Origin: Microlunatus speluncae
Lineage (GTDB): Bacteria; Actinomycetota; Actinomycetes; Propionibacteriales; Propionibacteriaceae
NCBI RefSeq assembly: GCF_009299835.1
Contig: NZ_VKCZ01000008.1
Location: 62,001-126,000, forward strand
DNA: 64,000 nucleotides
Reading direction: 5' to 3'
Part shown: piece after piece, positions 15,823 to 24,566 of the stretch
How the letters are laid out: the number at the start of each line of letters is the position of its first letter
How positions within the stretch are numbered: the stretch's first letter is position 1
Program-made: the position numbers and the translations under genes
Notes under the pieces: generated by a model
Databases searched by the model: none
Seen by the model: the letters and a program-made list of their open reading frames with translations, nothing else
What the model was told of the DNA's origin: nothing

Positions 15823-17952
15823 TCAAGCGTGCTGAGTCGGATCCTCCCAATACCAGGTTTCTGTCTCGTAGACGGCCGGCGTCGGGTGGATCCACGGGTT
15901 GACCGCGCCGCCCTGGGCGAGATTCTCCCGCTTGGGCACGTTCCGGAGATCCTTCTTGACGATCATGACCTGCGGGTAGTTGGCCACCGACCCGATCATG
16001 AACGGGCCGTCGGAGATGTGGATCTTGATCATGTCCCAGACCAACTGGTGACGCTTCATCTCGTCCGGCTCGACCTTGCTCTGGTCGTACAGATCCCAGA
16101 GCTTCTTGATCGGCCCGTCGGCCTCCGGCTCCATCCGCGGCGGCGTCCGCTCCCACGGATCCTTATCCAGCTCGGTGCCGGCGGTCTTGGTGCCCAACTG
16201 CTGATACCACTGACCTTCCAGCGGGGCCCAGCGGGTGTATTCGAGCGGCACCAGCCACTGCGGGTAGACCAGGTGGTTCGGCCCGTCGCCGACCTCCCAG
16301 TTGCTGTGCCCCATCAGTTTGCCGGTCTTCCACTGGTCGTCGTACGTCTGCGGCGCGATCGGGTTGATCTTCATCTCGATCCCGATCGCCTTCAGGTCCG
16401 ACACCAGCTGGTTGTCCTTGGTCCGGTGCTCCTGCGAGGAGTCGGCCGTGGTGTCCAGTCGGAGCGAGAGCTTCTTGCCGTTCGGCAGGTTGCGCAGACC
16501 GTCGCCGTCGGAGTCCTTGACGCCGATCTCCTCCAGCAACGACTTGGCCTTCTCCGGGTCGTACGCCACGTAGGCGTCCCGCCAATCGGTGTAGGCCTTC
16601 TTGCCGGTCTCGTTGACCGAATACTCAATCGCCTTCGGGCTGAGCGTGCCGGTGGTCGGCTCGCCGGTGTTGAAGTAGACCGACTTGCGGACGGCCTCGC
16701 GGTTGAACGCGTGCGAGATCGCCTGCCGGAACTTCGGCATCCGGATCACCTCGCGGAGATCCTTGTCGAAGTAGTCGTAGTTGAGGAAGAAGATCGAGCC
16801 GGTGCCCGAGCCGCTGTCCCACAAAATGATCTCGGTGTTGGACCGTTCGGCGGTGTCCCGGATGCCCTGGACATCGTTCAGCGCGATCTGGTTGTAGTTG
16901 CCGTTGCAGAAGTCCACGCTGCCCTGCTGGACCTGGAGCTTGCCGGCCTCGGGATCGGTCACGACGTTGATCTGGATCTCGTCGAGGTAGGGAAGTTGAT
17001 CACCGTTGGGCATCACGGCCCAGTAGTACGGGTTGCGCTCCAGCACGACGCCCTTGGCGTTGTCGAACGACTTGCACTTGAAGCCGAGCATCGTCGGGCA
17101 GTCCGGGTTGTTGTGCCAGTCGCCCTTGGTCTCCATCAGACCGCCGACGGTGTCCCAGTTGTCCGGGATGTTCTTGCCGTACTTGGGGTGGAACTGCTTC
17201 AGGTAATGGCTCGGCATGATCCAGATCGGACCGTTCTTGCCGATGTTGCCGTTCACCCACATCGCCATCCGGTCGGCCGTCAGCGGCGCCGGTGCGTCGA
17301 AGGTCATGGTCAGCGTGGAGTCGTCGACCTTCGTGAACTTCGCGAGGGTGCCCTTGCCGGAGCGGGCCTCGTCGGGCGGGGTCTGGGCCATCTTCTGCTC
17401 GATGATGAACTCGTCCCACCAGAACAGGATGTCGTCGATGGTGAACGGCTCGCCGTCGGACCACTTCAGGCCCTTGCGGAAGTGGAAGGTCCACTCCGAG
17501 GCGTCGGCGTTCGACTCCCACTCCTCCACCAGGCCGGGGCCGACGTCCTTGCCGTCGTTGAGCCAGCGCAGCGGGGAGTGGCCATAGAAGAAGTTCCGGT
17601 CCGAGTTCGCCTTGAGCGCCCCGGTGGTGGTGAAGACCTGCATGTTGAGCGTGCCGCCGTACTTGCCCGGCTGGATCCACTTGTGCGGAACCACGTACGG
17701 CTCCTCGGGGAGCCGTTCGGCGACCGGTGGAAGGCTGCCGCCCTCCAGCTTCGGCGACTGCTGGAAAGCCGCCGGCTTCGGCAGCTTCTCGGTGAACGAG
17801 CCCACGGCATCAGAGCCGGGACCGCCCGTCGGATCGTTCCCGCCGGGCCCTTGTCCGCCCCCTCCGGGCGAGCAAGCGCTCAGCACCGCCGCACCGGCAA
17901 CCAGAGCGGAGCCGTAGAGAAAGCCACGGCGGGAGAGCTGAGAAGAGTCCAT
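15823..17952 (-). CDS. Peptide ABC transporter substrate-binding lipoprotein (SBP family 5)
   Basis: The 709-residue protein is an extracytoplasmic family 5 solute-binding protein. The N-terminus has a twin-arginine-like SRRGFL followed by a hydrophobic run and the lipobox LSAC (Cys at about 27), so it is probably a Tat-exported lipoprotein. The mature part shows the family pattern (FTIDDILFWWDE, FHFRKGLKWSDGEPF) and is about 150 residues longer than classical OppA, a size seen in oligosaccharide or large-peptide binders. Start ATG 17952 has ATGGAGGA. It is first in the five-gene importer operon, with a dyad-rich leader upstream. Confidence 0.93.
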   Translation of the reverse strand: MDSSQLSRRGFLYGSALVAGAAVLSACSPGGGGQGPGGNDPTGGPGSDAVGSFTEKLPKPAAFQQSPKLEGGSLPPVAERLPEEPYVVPHKWIQPGKYGGTLNMQVFTTTGALKANSDRNFFYGHSPLRWLNDGKDVGPGLVEEWESNADASEWTFHFRKGLKWSDGEPFTIDDILFWWDEFIIEQKMAQTPPDEARSGKGTLAKFTKVDDSTLTMTFDAPAPLTADRMAMWVNGNIGKNGPIWIMPSHYLKQFHPKYGKNIPDNWDTVGGLMETKGDWHNNPDCPTMLGFKCKSFDNAKGVVLERNPYYWAVMPNGDQLPYLDEIQINVVTDPEAGKLQVQQGSVDFCNGNYNQIALNDVQGIRDTAERSNTEIILWDSGSGTGSIFFLNYDYFDKDLREVIRMPKFRQAISHAFNREAVRKSVYFNTGEPTTGTLSPKAIEYSVNETGKKAYTDWRDAYVAYDPEKAKSLLEEIGVKDSDGDGLRNLPNGKKLSLRLDTTADSSQEHRTKDNQLVSDLKAIGIEMKINPIAPQTYDDQWKTGKLMGHSNWEVGDGPNHLVYPQWLVPLEYTRWAPLEGQWYQQLGTKTAGTELDKDPWERTPPRMEPEADGPIKKLWDLYDQSKVEPDEMKRHQLVWDMIKIHISDGPFMIGSVANYPQVMIVKKDLRNVPKRENLAQGGAVNPWIHPTPAVYETETWYWEDPTQHA

Positions 17953-18033
17953 CGTTGGTCCTCCATCGGGTTAGCCGACTACGTCGTAGGTACGCCGAAG
18001 GGCAGTCCCGCATAGGACTACCCCATGAGGCCC

Positions 18034-18094
18034 ATTGTTACCCCCTTCAATCGATCCTGCATAAAATCGATTGACGAAGTGGGCAATTGTTACC
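18034..18094. promoter_or_regulatory. Nested repeats upstream of the opp operon
   Basis: An inverted repeat TCAATCGAT (18047-18055) and ATCGATTGA (18066-18074), separated by 10 bp, is flanked by direct repeats ATTGTTACC at 18034-18042 and 18086-18094. The block lies about 80-140 bp upstream of the binding-protein start and is AT-rich for this genome. It is a likely regulatory region; the regulator is unknown and none is adjacent. Confidence 0.5.
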
Positions 18095-18173
18095 AAGCCC
18101 GCCTCTCGGCCCGGACCGCCGTGTAGGGTCCGCGCATCGGGGGAGTTTCGCGGAGCCGCGCGAGACTCGGTGA

Positions 18174-19046
18174 TCACGCGCCCTCGGCCAGTCTGGACTC
18201 ACCGAGTTCGAGGTGCAGTTCGAAGGCCCGCGGAGTGCCCCAGCGCAGGCTCGAATAGAGCATGGTGAGCGTGTGATGGGCCCAGTAGCGACGTAGCAGC
18301 GGAGCCGGGATCTCCTTGCTGACCAGGCGATCCAGATGATCGAGAGCCGCGCCGGTCGGCGCGGCGTCGGCTCCGTCGGACCGGGCCGCGAAGGACAAGG
18401 TGTGCAACAACTTGACCAGCCCGTAGCGGCGATCACCGCGGGCGACGCCGTAGTTCCAGTCGACGACTCCGGTGATCATCCCGGCGTCGTCGAACAGCAG
18501 ATTCGGCACCGTGAAATCCACGTGAACAAGATCACCTCGGGTGCTCATCGATCCGCCGGACCGACCGGCGTGTCGGATCAGGGCGACCATCCTGCGGGCC
18601 CGTTCGCTGTGCTCCTCGACCGCCTCGGCCGGCACCGGGTCGTCCGGGCGACCGAGGCTCAGGATCGGCCCGGGCACCTCGGGCCGATCGGCCAGCAGGC
18701 CGGCGAACCGCTCGTTGACGGCGACGGCGGCGTCCACCGTGGCGACGTCGGTCCGGGAGCGCGGCCGGCCAGGCAGCCGCTCCTGCACCACCGCGACCGT
18801 GCCGGGTGACACCTCGAGCAGGAACTCGTGCCGCGGCACCGGCAGCCCCTGAGCCCGTACGTCCTCGAGCACCTCGGCGGTCTGCTCCATCCGCGCGATC
18901 GTGGCGAACGCCGTCGTCACCACCGACTCCCGGCCGTCCGGCCAGCGGACGAACACCGCGCCCGACTGGCCCCGGTGGATCTCCTCCACCACCTCCAGGC
19001 CGCAGCCGGCCAGCGCATTGAGCTCGCGGACGAGCTCGATACTCAT
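18174..19046 (-). CDS. Phosphotransferase family protein (APH/choline kinase fold)
   Basis: The 290-residue protein has the aminoglycoside-phosphotransferase fold. The catalytic loop is LVHVDFTVPNLLFDD (HxDxxxxN, Asp about 184) and the metal-binding motif is VVDWNYG. The N-lobe shows GQSGAVFVRW (nucleotide loop) and a VVT strand. Members phosphorylate small molecules or are macrolide/aminoglycoside kinases; no substrate can be assigned and a resistance role is not supported. It starts 26 bases downstream of ftsY, so it may be co-transcribed with it. Confidence 0.8.
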   Translation of the reverse strand: MSIELVRELNALAGCGLEVVEEIHRGQSGAVFVRWPDGRESVVTTAFATIARMEQTAEVLEDVRAQGLPVPRHEFLLEVSPGTVAVVQERLPGRPRSRTDVATVDAAVAVNERFAGLLADRPEVPGPILSLGRPDDPVPAEAVEEHSERARRMVALIRHAGRSGGSMSTRGDLVHVDFTVPNLLFDDAGMITGVVDWNYGVARGDRRYGLVKLLHTLSFAARSDGADAAPTGAALDHLDRLVSKEIPAPLLRRYWAHHTLTMLYSSLRWGTPRAFELHLELGESRLAEGA

Positions 19047-19072
19047 CTCTCCCGACTCCCCGATCCCCCGGC

Positions 19073-20278
19073 TCAGGCGGCAGCTGCGGGGGTCTCCAGC
19101 AGGGCGTCCACGAACGCCTCCGGCTCGAACGGAGCCAGGTCGTCGGCGCCCTCGCCGAGCCCGACCAGCTTGACCGGCACGCCGAGCTCGCGCTGCACCT
19201 GGATCACGATGCCGCCCTTGGCCGAGCCGTCCAGCTTGGTCAGCACGATGCCGGTCACGTCGACCACCTCGGCGAAGATCCGGGCCTGGGTCAGCCCGTT
19301 CTGGCCGGTCGTGGCGTCCAGCACCAGCAGCACCTCGGTCACCGGCGCCTGGCGCTCGATCACCCGCTTCACCTTGCCCAGCTCGTCCATCAGGCCGGCC
19401 TTGGTGTGCAGCCGGCCGGCGGTGTCGATCACCACGGTGTCGACCTCCTGCTCGATCCCGGCCTTCACCGCCTCGAACGCGACGCTGGCCGGGTCGGCCC
19501 CCTCGTCGCCGCGGACCGTCGGCACGCCGACCCGGTCGCCCCAGGTCTGCAGCTGGTCGGCCGCCGCGGCGCGGAACGTGTCCACGGCGCCGAGCAGCAC
19601 ATCGTTGTCCTCCGCCACCAGCACCCGGGCCAGCTTGCCGACGGTCGTGGTCTTGCCGGTGCCGTTGACACCGACCACCATCACCACGGCCGGGGTCTCG
19701 CCCCGCTGGGTGGCCAGCCCTCGATCCAGCGACGGGTCGACGAGCTTGATCAGCTCCTCGCGCAGGATGCCGCGGGCCTGGTGCGGATCGGCGATCCCGT
19801 CGACCCGGAACCGGGTCCGCAGGTTCTCGACCAGCTCGGTGGTCGGGCCGACCCCGAGGTCGGAGGTGAGCAGGGTGTCCTCGAAGTCCTCCCAGGTCTC
19901 CTCGTCGATCCGGTCCCGGGACAGCAGCGTCAGCAGGCCGCGGCTGAGCGCGTTGCCGGAGCCGGCGAGCCGCCGCCGCAGCCGGGCCAGCCGGCTCTGC
20001 CGCGGTTCCGGCCGCTCCACCTCGGGCTCGACGACCTCGGGCTCGACCGTCGCCGGCTCGGCCGTGTCGGTCGGCGGTGCTGCCGTACCCGGGCCGGGAC
20101 GCTCGGCGACGTCGACGCTGGACTCGGTTGTCGCGGACCCGCTCGTGCTCTCGGACTCGAGCTCCGCCCGCCCCCGCCCCCGCAACGCCGACCGCCGGCC
20201 GACCGCCACGAACCCGACGACGATCACGGCCGCAAGCAGGATGCCGCCCACGATGTACCAGATGACTGTTGGATCCAC
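19073..20278 (-). CDS. ftsY: Signal recognition particle receptor FtsY
   Basis: FtsY is the membrane receptor that pairs with Ffh. It begins with a transmembrane segment ([21 protein letters not shown], residues about 5-25), as in many actinobacteria, then an acidic Pro/Glu/Val-rich linker to about residue 95. The NG domain follows with [10 protein letters not shown] (G1), [11 protein letters not shown] (G2), DTAGRL (G3) and [10 protein letters not shown]. Length 401 is normal. The usual neighbour smc is 28.5 kb away upstream on the same strand and ffh 12.5 kb downstream. Confidence 0.97.
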   Translation of the reverse strand: MDPTVIWYIVGGILLAAVIVVGFVAVGRRSALRGRGRAELESESTSGSATTESSVDVAERPGPGTAAPPTDTAEPATVEPEVVEPEVERPEPRQSRLARLRRRLAGSGNALSRGLLTLLSRDRIDEETWEDFEDTLLTSDLGVGPTTELVENLRTRFRVDGIADPHQARGILREELIKLVDPSLDRGLATQRGETPAVVMVVGVNGTGKTTTVGKLARVLVAEDNDVLLGAVDTFRAAAADQLQTWGDRVGVPTVRGDEGADPASVAFEAVKAGIEQEVDTVVIDTAGRLHTKAGLMDELGKVKRVIERQAPVTEVLLVLDATTGQNGLTQARIFAEVVDVTGIVLTKLDGSAKGGIVIQVQRELGVPVKLVGLGEGADDLAPFEPEAFVDALLETPAAAA

Positions 20279-20378
20279 CCGGTCAGCTTAGGGGGACGGT
20301 GCGGTGACCGAAATCCAGCATTCGTTGCCGATCAGGGACCCTGTCGAGCCGATTCCGCGAACGGTTGCCGGATTCCGG

Positions 20379-21470
20379 TCACAGCTGTTCGCCGACCTTG
20401 AAGCCGCGTTCCGCCTCGCCCTGCCGGGTGTAGGAGAAACCGTCGGCGCCGACGGTGACGGCCTCCTCGGCCGGGTCCGAGCGCTGCCGGACGGGGACCG
20501 GGTTGCCGTCCAGGTCGAGGACGACGGACGCCTCGGCATACCAGCTGGGGACGACCGGGTTGCCCCACCAGTCGCGGCGCTGGTTGTCGTGCACGTCCCA
20601 GGTGACGACCGGGTTGTCCGGGTCGCCGGTGTAGTAGTCCTGGGTGTAGAGCTCGACCCGGTGGCCGTCCGGATCACGCAGGTAGAGATAGAAGGCGTTC
20701 GAAACGCCGTGCCGGCCCGGGCCGCGCTCGATGCAGTCCGAGCGGCGGAGGGCGCCGAGCCGGTCGCAGATCGCCAGCACGTGGTGCTGCTCGGGGGCGG
20801 CGAAGGCGAGGTGGTGCAGCCGGGGGCCGTCGCCGCCGGTCAGGGCGACGTCGTGCACGGTCGGCTTGCGCCGCAGCCAGGCGGCGTAGGCGACTCCTTG
20901 ATCATCCCGGATGTCCTCGGTGACCCGGAAGCCGATCCCTTCCAGATAAGCGATTCCCGGGCCCAGGTCCGGGGTGACCTGGTTGACGTGGTCCAGTCGC
21001 GCCAGGGCGCCGGTTCGGTGCAGGTCGTAGCGCCGGGTCAGCCGCTCCACGTGCTCGACCTCGTGGAAGAACTCGTACGGGAAGCCGAGCGGATCGAGCA
21101 CCCGGACCGCGTCACCGATGCCGTCGACGAAGCCGTCCGGTGATCGCCGGGTCGGGCAGGCGAGCTCGCGGTAGTACGCCTCGGCGGCGTCGACGTCCTC
21201 CGGCCGGCGGACCCGGAACGCGATCGCGGCCGCGGCCGGCACCGGGCCCTGGCGCAGCACCAGGTTGTGGTGGATGAACTCCTCCAGGGTGCGCAGATAC
21301 AGCGCGTCCGGCGTCTCCTTGGTGATCACCAGGCCGAGCAGGTCGACGTAGAACTCGCGGGCGGCGGCAAGATCGGAAACGACCAGCTCGACGTAGCCGC
21401 AGCGCAGGATGTCAGGTGGAAGCGAGGACCGGGCTTGCCCTTCGACAGGCTCAGGGAACGATGCGGTCAT
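20379..21470 (-). CDS. hpaD: 3,4-dihydroxyphenylacetate 2,3-dioxygenase (extradiol, VOC fold)
   Basis: This 363-residue enzyme opens the ring of homoprotocatechuate to 5-carboxymethyl-2-hydroxymuconate semialdehyde. It has two VOC modules and the 2-His-1-Glu iron site: His in RLDHVNQVTPD, His in RLHHLAFAA and Glu in HRVELYTQDYY. It is of the HpaD/HPCD class I extradiol type by length and motifs. The start ATG 21470 overlaps the hpaE stop (ATGA). Residues 4-13 (SFPEPVEGQA) are encoded by a REP-like repeat, and normal homology begins only at LPPDILRCGYVELVV, so the N-terminus is an added extension. Confidence 0.9.
   Translation of the reverse strand: MTASFPEPVEGQARSSLPPDILRCGYVELVVSDLAAAREFYVDLLGLVITKETPDALYLRTLEEFIHHNLVLRQGPVPAAAAIAFRVRRPEDVDAAEAYYRELACPTRRSPDGFVDGIGDAVRVLDPLGFPYEFFHEVEHVERLTRRYDLHRTGALARLDHVNQVTPDLGPGIAYLEGIGFRVTEDIRDDQGVAYAAWLRRKPTVHDVALTGGDGPRLHHLAFAAPEQHHVLAICDRLGALRRSDCIERGPGRHGVSNAFYLYLRDPDGHRVELYTQDYYTGDPDNPVVTWDVHDNQRRDWWGNPVVPSWYAEASVVLDLDGNPVPVRQRSDPAEEAVTVGADGFSYTRQGEAERGFKVGEQL
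21437..21460 (-). repeat. REP-like repeat unit inside the hpaD N-terminus
   Basis: On the minus strand this reads TTCCCTGAGCCTGTCGAAGG followed by GC, the same unit that bounds the large palindromes at 37 and 41 kb. It is read in frame as FPEPVEG in hpaD, without breaking the ATGA overlap with hpaE. Confidence 0.85.
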
Positions 21471-22963
21471 GATCTTGCTCCGAATCGAGGGGTGTGGACG
21501 GGTCCGAGACTGACGTGGACCGCCTGCTGGTGACTGTAGAAGTCGAGCGAACGGTAGCCGCCCTCCTGGCCGAGACCGGAGGCCTTGATCCCGCCGAACG
21601 GCGTCCGGAGATCGCGGACGTTGTGCGAATTGAGCCAGACCATGCCGGCCTCGACCCGGTGCGCGAAGGTGTGGCCCCGTTCAAGATCACGGGTCCACAG
21701 GTAGGCCGCGAGCCCGTACCGCACCGCGTTGGCCAGAGTCAGCGCCTCCTCCTCGGTGTCGAACGGGGTCAGCGTCACCACCGGGCCGAAGATCTCCTCG
21801 GTGAAGATCTTGGCCTCCGGTCCGACATCGGCGAAGACGGTCGGCGCGACGAAGTTGCCCTGCTCCAGGCCGGGTGGCCGGCCGCCGCCGGCGAGCAGGC
21901 GCCCCTCGGAGCGGCCCTGCTCGATGAAGCCGAGCACCTTGGCGCAGTGCTCGGGATGGACCAGGGTGCCGACCTCGGTGGCCGGGTCGGTCGGGTCGCC
22001 GACGATGATCTTGCCGGCCCGCTCGGCGTACCGGGTGCAGAACTCGTCGTAGACGGTGCGCTCGATCAGGATCCGGCTGCCGGCGGTGCAGCGCTCGCCG
22101 TTGAGCGAGAAGACGCCGAACAGCGTGGAGTCGATCGCCGCGTCGAGATCGGCGTCGGCGAAGACGACGGCGGGCGACTTCCCGCCGAGCTCCATCGACA
22201 GTCCCTTCAGTCGCGGCGCGGCCCGGGAGAAGATCGTCTGCCCGGTCGCCGACTCGCCGGTGAACGAGATCAGCGGCACGTCCGGGTGCGTGACCAGCGC
22301 GTCGCCGGCCTCCTCCCCCAGACCGTTGACCAGATTGAAGACGCCGTGCGGTACGCCCGCCTCGGTGAAGATCTCGGCCCACAGACCGGCCGACAGCGGG
22401 GTGAACTCGGCCGGTTTCAAGATCACCGTGCAGCCCGCCGCCAGCGCCGGCGCGAGCTTCCAGCTCTCCAGCATGAACGGCGTGTTCCAGGGCGTGATCA
22501 GGCCGGCGACGCCGACCGGCTTGCGGTGGACGTAGTTGAGCTGCCGGCCGGGCACCTGGAACGTGTCGTCGGACTGGGCGACGATCAGGTCGGCGAAGAA
22601 GCGGAAGTTCTCGGCGGCCCGTTGGGCCTGACCGAGGGCCTGGGTGATCGGCAGCCCGGTGTCGTACGTCTCCAGCTCGGCCAGCCGTTGATCCTGGGCC
22701 GCGACCAGGTCGGCGATCTTGGTCAGGATCGCGGCCCGCTGTCGCGGCACCATTCCCGGCCAGGGCCCGTCGGTGAAGGCGGCCCGGGCGGCGGCGACGG
22801 CGCGGTCGACGTCTTCGGCCCGGCCGGCCGCGGCGGTCAGATAGGGCTGGTTGGTGATCGGGTCCAGCACCTCGAAGGTGGCGCCGGACAGACTGTCGAC
22901 CAGTTCACCTCCGATGTAGTGGCGCAGCCGGTCGGGCAGGCCGTCGGGGCGGCGACTTTCCAT
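21467..22963 (-). CDS. hpaE: 5-carboxymethyl-2-hydroxymuconate semialdehyde dehydrogenase
   Basis: A 498-residue NAD(P)-dependent aldehyde dehydrogenase that should oxidise the HpaD ring-cleavage product. Conserved features are TPWNTPFMLESWK, KPAEFTPL, the cofactor motif FTGESATGQ, catalytic Glu in MELGGKSP, nucleophile Cys in NGERCTAGSR, and EEIFGPVVT. The start is ATG 22963 (MESRRPDG), two bases past the stop of the DapA-like gene; an upstream extension in this frame overlaps that gene and is rejected. Assignment to HpaE rests on the hpaD overlap and on close family resemblance. Confidence 0.9.
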   Translation of the reverse strand: MESRRPDGLPDRLRHYIGGELVDSLSGATFEVLDPITNQPYLTAAAGRAEDVDRAVAAARAAFTDGPWPGMVPRQRAAILTKIADLVAAQDQRLAELETYDTGLPITQALGQAQRAAENFRFFADLIVAQSDDTFQVPGRQLNYVHRKPVGVAGLITPWNTPFMLESWKLAPALAAGCTVILKPAEFTPLSAGLWAEIFTEAGVPHGVFNLVNGLGEEAGDALVTHPDVPLISFTGESATGQTIFSRAAPRLKGLSMELGGKSPAVVFADADLDAAIDSTLFGVFSLNGERCTAGSRILIERTVYDEFCTRYAERAGKIIVGDPTDPATEVGTLVHPEHCAKVLGFIEQGRSEGRLLAGGGRPPGLEQGNFVAPTVFADVGPEAKIFTEEIFGPVVTLTPFDTEEEALTLANAVRYGLAAYLWTRDLERGHTFAHRVEAGMVWLNSHNVRDLRTPFGGIKASGLGQEGGYRSLDFYSHQQAVHVSLGPVHTPRFGARS

Positions 22964-22965
22964 GA

Positions 22966-23895
22966 TCAACTCCCGTTCGTCGGGCTGAGGAACTCGGCAC
23001 CGGCGGCCAGCAGTTCGGCGATCTTGACCCGGCCCGGTTCGGTCGGCTCGATCAGCGGCGGTCGGACGTGGCCGGACCTGATCAGTCCGCGCTGCGACAG
23101 GACGTGCTTGGCCGCGGCCGGGTTGGTCTCGGTGAACAACAGGTCGACCAGCGGGTGCAGGCCGTAGTGGATCCGGCGGGCGGCGGCCAGATCGCCGTCG
23201 ACCCAGTGTTGATACATCGCGGCGCAGGCGGCCGGCGCGAGGTTGGCCGTGGCGCTGATGTAGCCGGCGCCGCCGAGCGCCAGCAGCGGCAGGCAGAGCA
23301 GCTCGATGCCGGACCACACCAGCAGCTCCGGTCCGCAGCGGTGCAGCACCCGGGAGAAGTGCTCGAAGTCCTTGGTGGTCTCCTTGATCCCGACGAAGTT
23401 GTCCAGGTCGGTGAACAGCCGGGCCACCGTGTCGGGAGCCAGGTCGACCGCGGTCCGGCTCGGCACGTTGTACGCGATCACCGGCAGGTCCGGGAACTCC
23501 CCCGCCACCGTCGCATACCAGCGATACAAGGCCTCCTGGGTCGGCCGGGCGTAGTACGGGGTGATGATCAACACCGCGTCCGCACCGGCCTCCCGGGCGG
23601 CCGCGGTCAGCTCCAGGGTCTCGTCCAGCTTCGCGCTGCCGGTGCCGGGAACGAACGGCACCCGGTCGTCGACCGTGTCGGCGACAAGCCGGATCGCGTC
23701 CGCCCGTTCGGTGATCGTCTGGGCGCTCGGCTCACCGGTCGAGCCGCCGATCGAGATGCCGTGTGAGCCCTGCGTGAGCTGCCAGCGGACCAGCCCGGCG
23801 AGACTCTCCTGGTCGACCGCGCCGTCGTCGGTGAACGGCGTGATCACCGGGGCGATCGACCCCCGGATCTGCGCCGGATCGCTGCGGAACCTCAT
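22966..23895 (-). CDS. DapA-family (DHDPS/NAL) pyruvate-type aldolase in the hpa operon
   Basis: This 309-residue class I aldolase has the family signatures: GGSTGEPSA (carboxylate-binding loop), the Tyr of AYNVPSRTA and the Schiff-base Lys in VGIKETTKD. Canonical HpaI of this pathway is a metal-dependent class II aldolase, so this DapA-like enzyme may replace it in splitting 4-hydroxy-2-ketoheptanedioate, or may act on a hydrated intermediate. Lysine biosynthesis is unlikely given the operon. It overlaps the GntR gene by 4 bases. Confidence 0.85.
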   Translation of the reverse strand: MRFRSDPAQIRGSIAPVITPFTDDGAVDQESLAGLVRWQLTQGSHGISIGGSTGEPSAQTITERADAIRLVADTVDDRVPFVPGTGSAKLDETLELTAAAREAGADAVLIITPYYARPTQEALYRWYATVAGEFPDLPVIAYNVPSRTAVDLAPDTVARLFTDLDNFVGIKETTKDFEHFSRVLHRCGPELLVWSGIELLCLPLLALGGAGYISATANLAPAACAAMYQHWVDGDLAAARRIHYGLHPLVDLLFTETNPAAAKHVLSQRGLIRSGHVRPPLIEPTEPGRVKIAELLAAGAEFLSPTNGS

Positions 23896-24566
23896 CGGCT
23901 GTTCCTTCCGTTGCGGTGGTCCAGGAAGGCCTGGAGGGTTGCTTCGCGATGCTTGCGGACCGCGGATTCGATCTTGCCGGCACTCGCGCCGGTCGTGATC
24001 AGGTTGATCAACTTCTCGTGTTCGGCGACCGACATCCGGGCTCGGCCGGGGACGAAGCTGAAGGTCGAGTCACGCAGCCCGGCCAGCCTGGTCCGGGTCC
24101 GCCGGACCAGGTCGAGCAGGTGCCGGTTGGGACACCGGCCGAACAACGTCTCGTGGAACTCGAGGTTGAGCCGGGTGAACTCCGTCGGGTCGAAGTCGTC
24201 CAGGGTCCGGGCCAGCGCCGCGTTCAGCTCCCGGGCGCGATCGAGATCAGCCTCGGTGATCAGCGGGACGGCCAGCCCGGTGGCCACTCCTTCGAGGGCG
24301 CCGAGCGTCTGCATCACCTCGACGTAGCTGGCCGGATCGGTCATCGCCACCTGCGCGCCGACGTTGCGTTCGTAGCTGACCAGCCCCTCGGCCTCGAGCA
24401 GCCGCAGCGCCTCGCGCACCGGGGCGACGCTGATCTCCAGCTCGGCGGCGATCGTGCCGAGCACCAGCCGGTAGCCCGGCGGATAGCCGCCGTCGGTGAT
24501 CTTCGCGGCCAGCCAGGCGTAGGCCCGTTGCGCCTTCGAGCTCTCCGGGACCAACGAGTCGATCAT
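23892..24566 (-). CDS. GntR family regulator with FCD ligand domain
   Basis: The 224-residue protein has an N-terminal winged helix (LGTIAAELEISVAPVREALRLLEAEGLV) and a C-terminal all-helical FCD domain with the three metal/ligand His residues in LEFHETLF, VAEHEKLI and AVRKHREA. It is embedded in the hpa operon, overlapping both neighbours by ATGA, so it is probably an autoregulated repressor relieved by a pathway acid. The start ATG 24566 is chosen from the coupling pattern; a GTG at 24581 would add five residues. The candidate operator is the GTATAC palindrome at 26174-26187. Confidence 0.9.
   Translation of the reverse strand: MIDSLVPESSKAQRAYAWLAAKITDGGYPPGYRLVLGTIAAELEISVAPVREALRLLEAEGLVSYERNVGAQVAMTDPASYVEVMQTLGALEGVATGLAVPLITEADLDRARELNAALARTLDDFDPTEFTRLNLEFHETLFGRCPNRHLLDLVRRTRTRLAGLRDSTFSFVPGRARMSVAEHEKLINLITTGASAGKIESAVRKHREATLQAFLDHRNGRNSR

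Noticed and set aside
15025-18015. A long plus-strand frame opposite the opp genes
   Set aside because: It overlaps OppB and the binding protein in antisense and lacks any domain.
18174-19046. Antibiotic resistance kinase
   Set aside because: The phosphotransferase fold is broad, and nothing in the sequence or context (ftsY) supports a drug substrate.
22966-23895. Lysine biosynthesis dapA
   Set aside because: It is inside the hpa operon, coupled to a GntR gene, and no other lysine genes are near.
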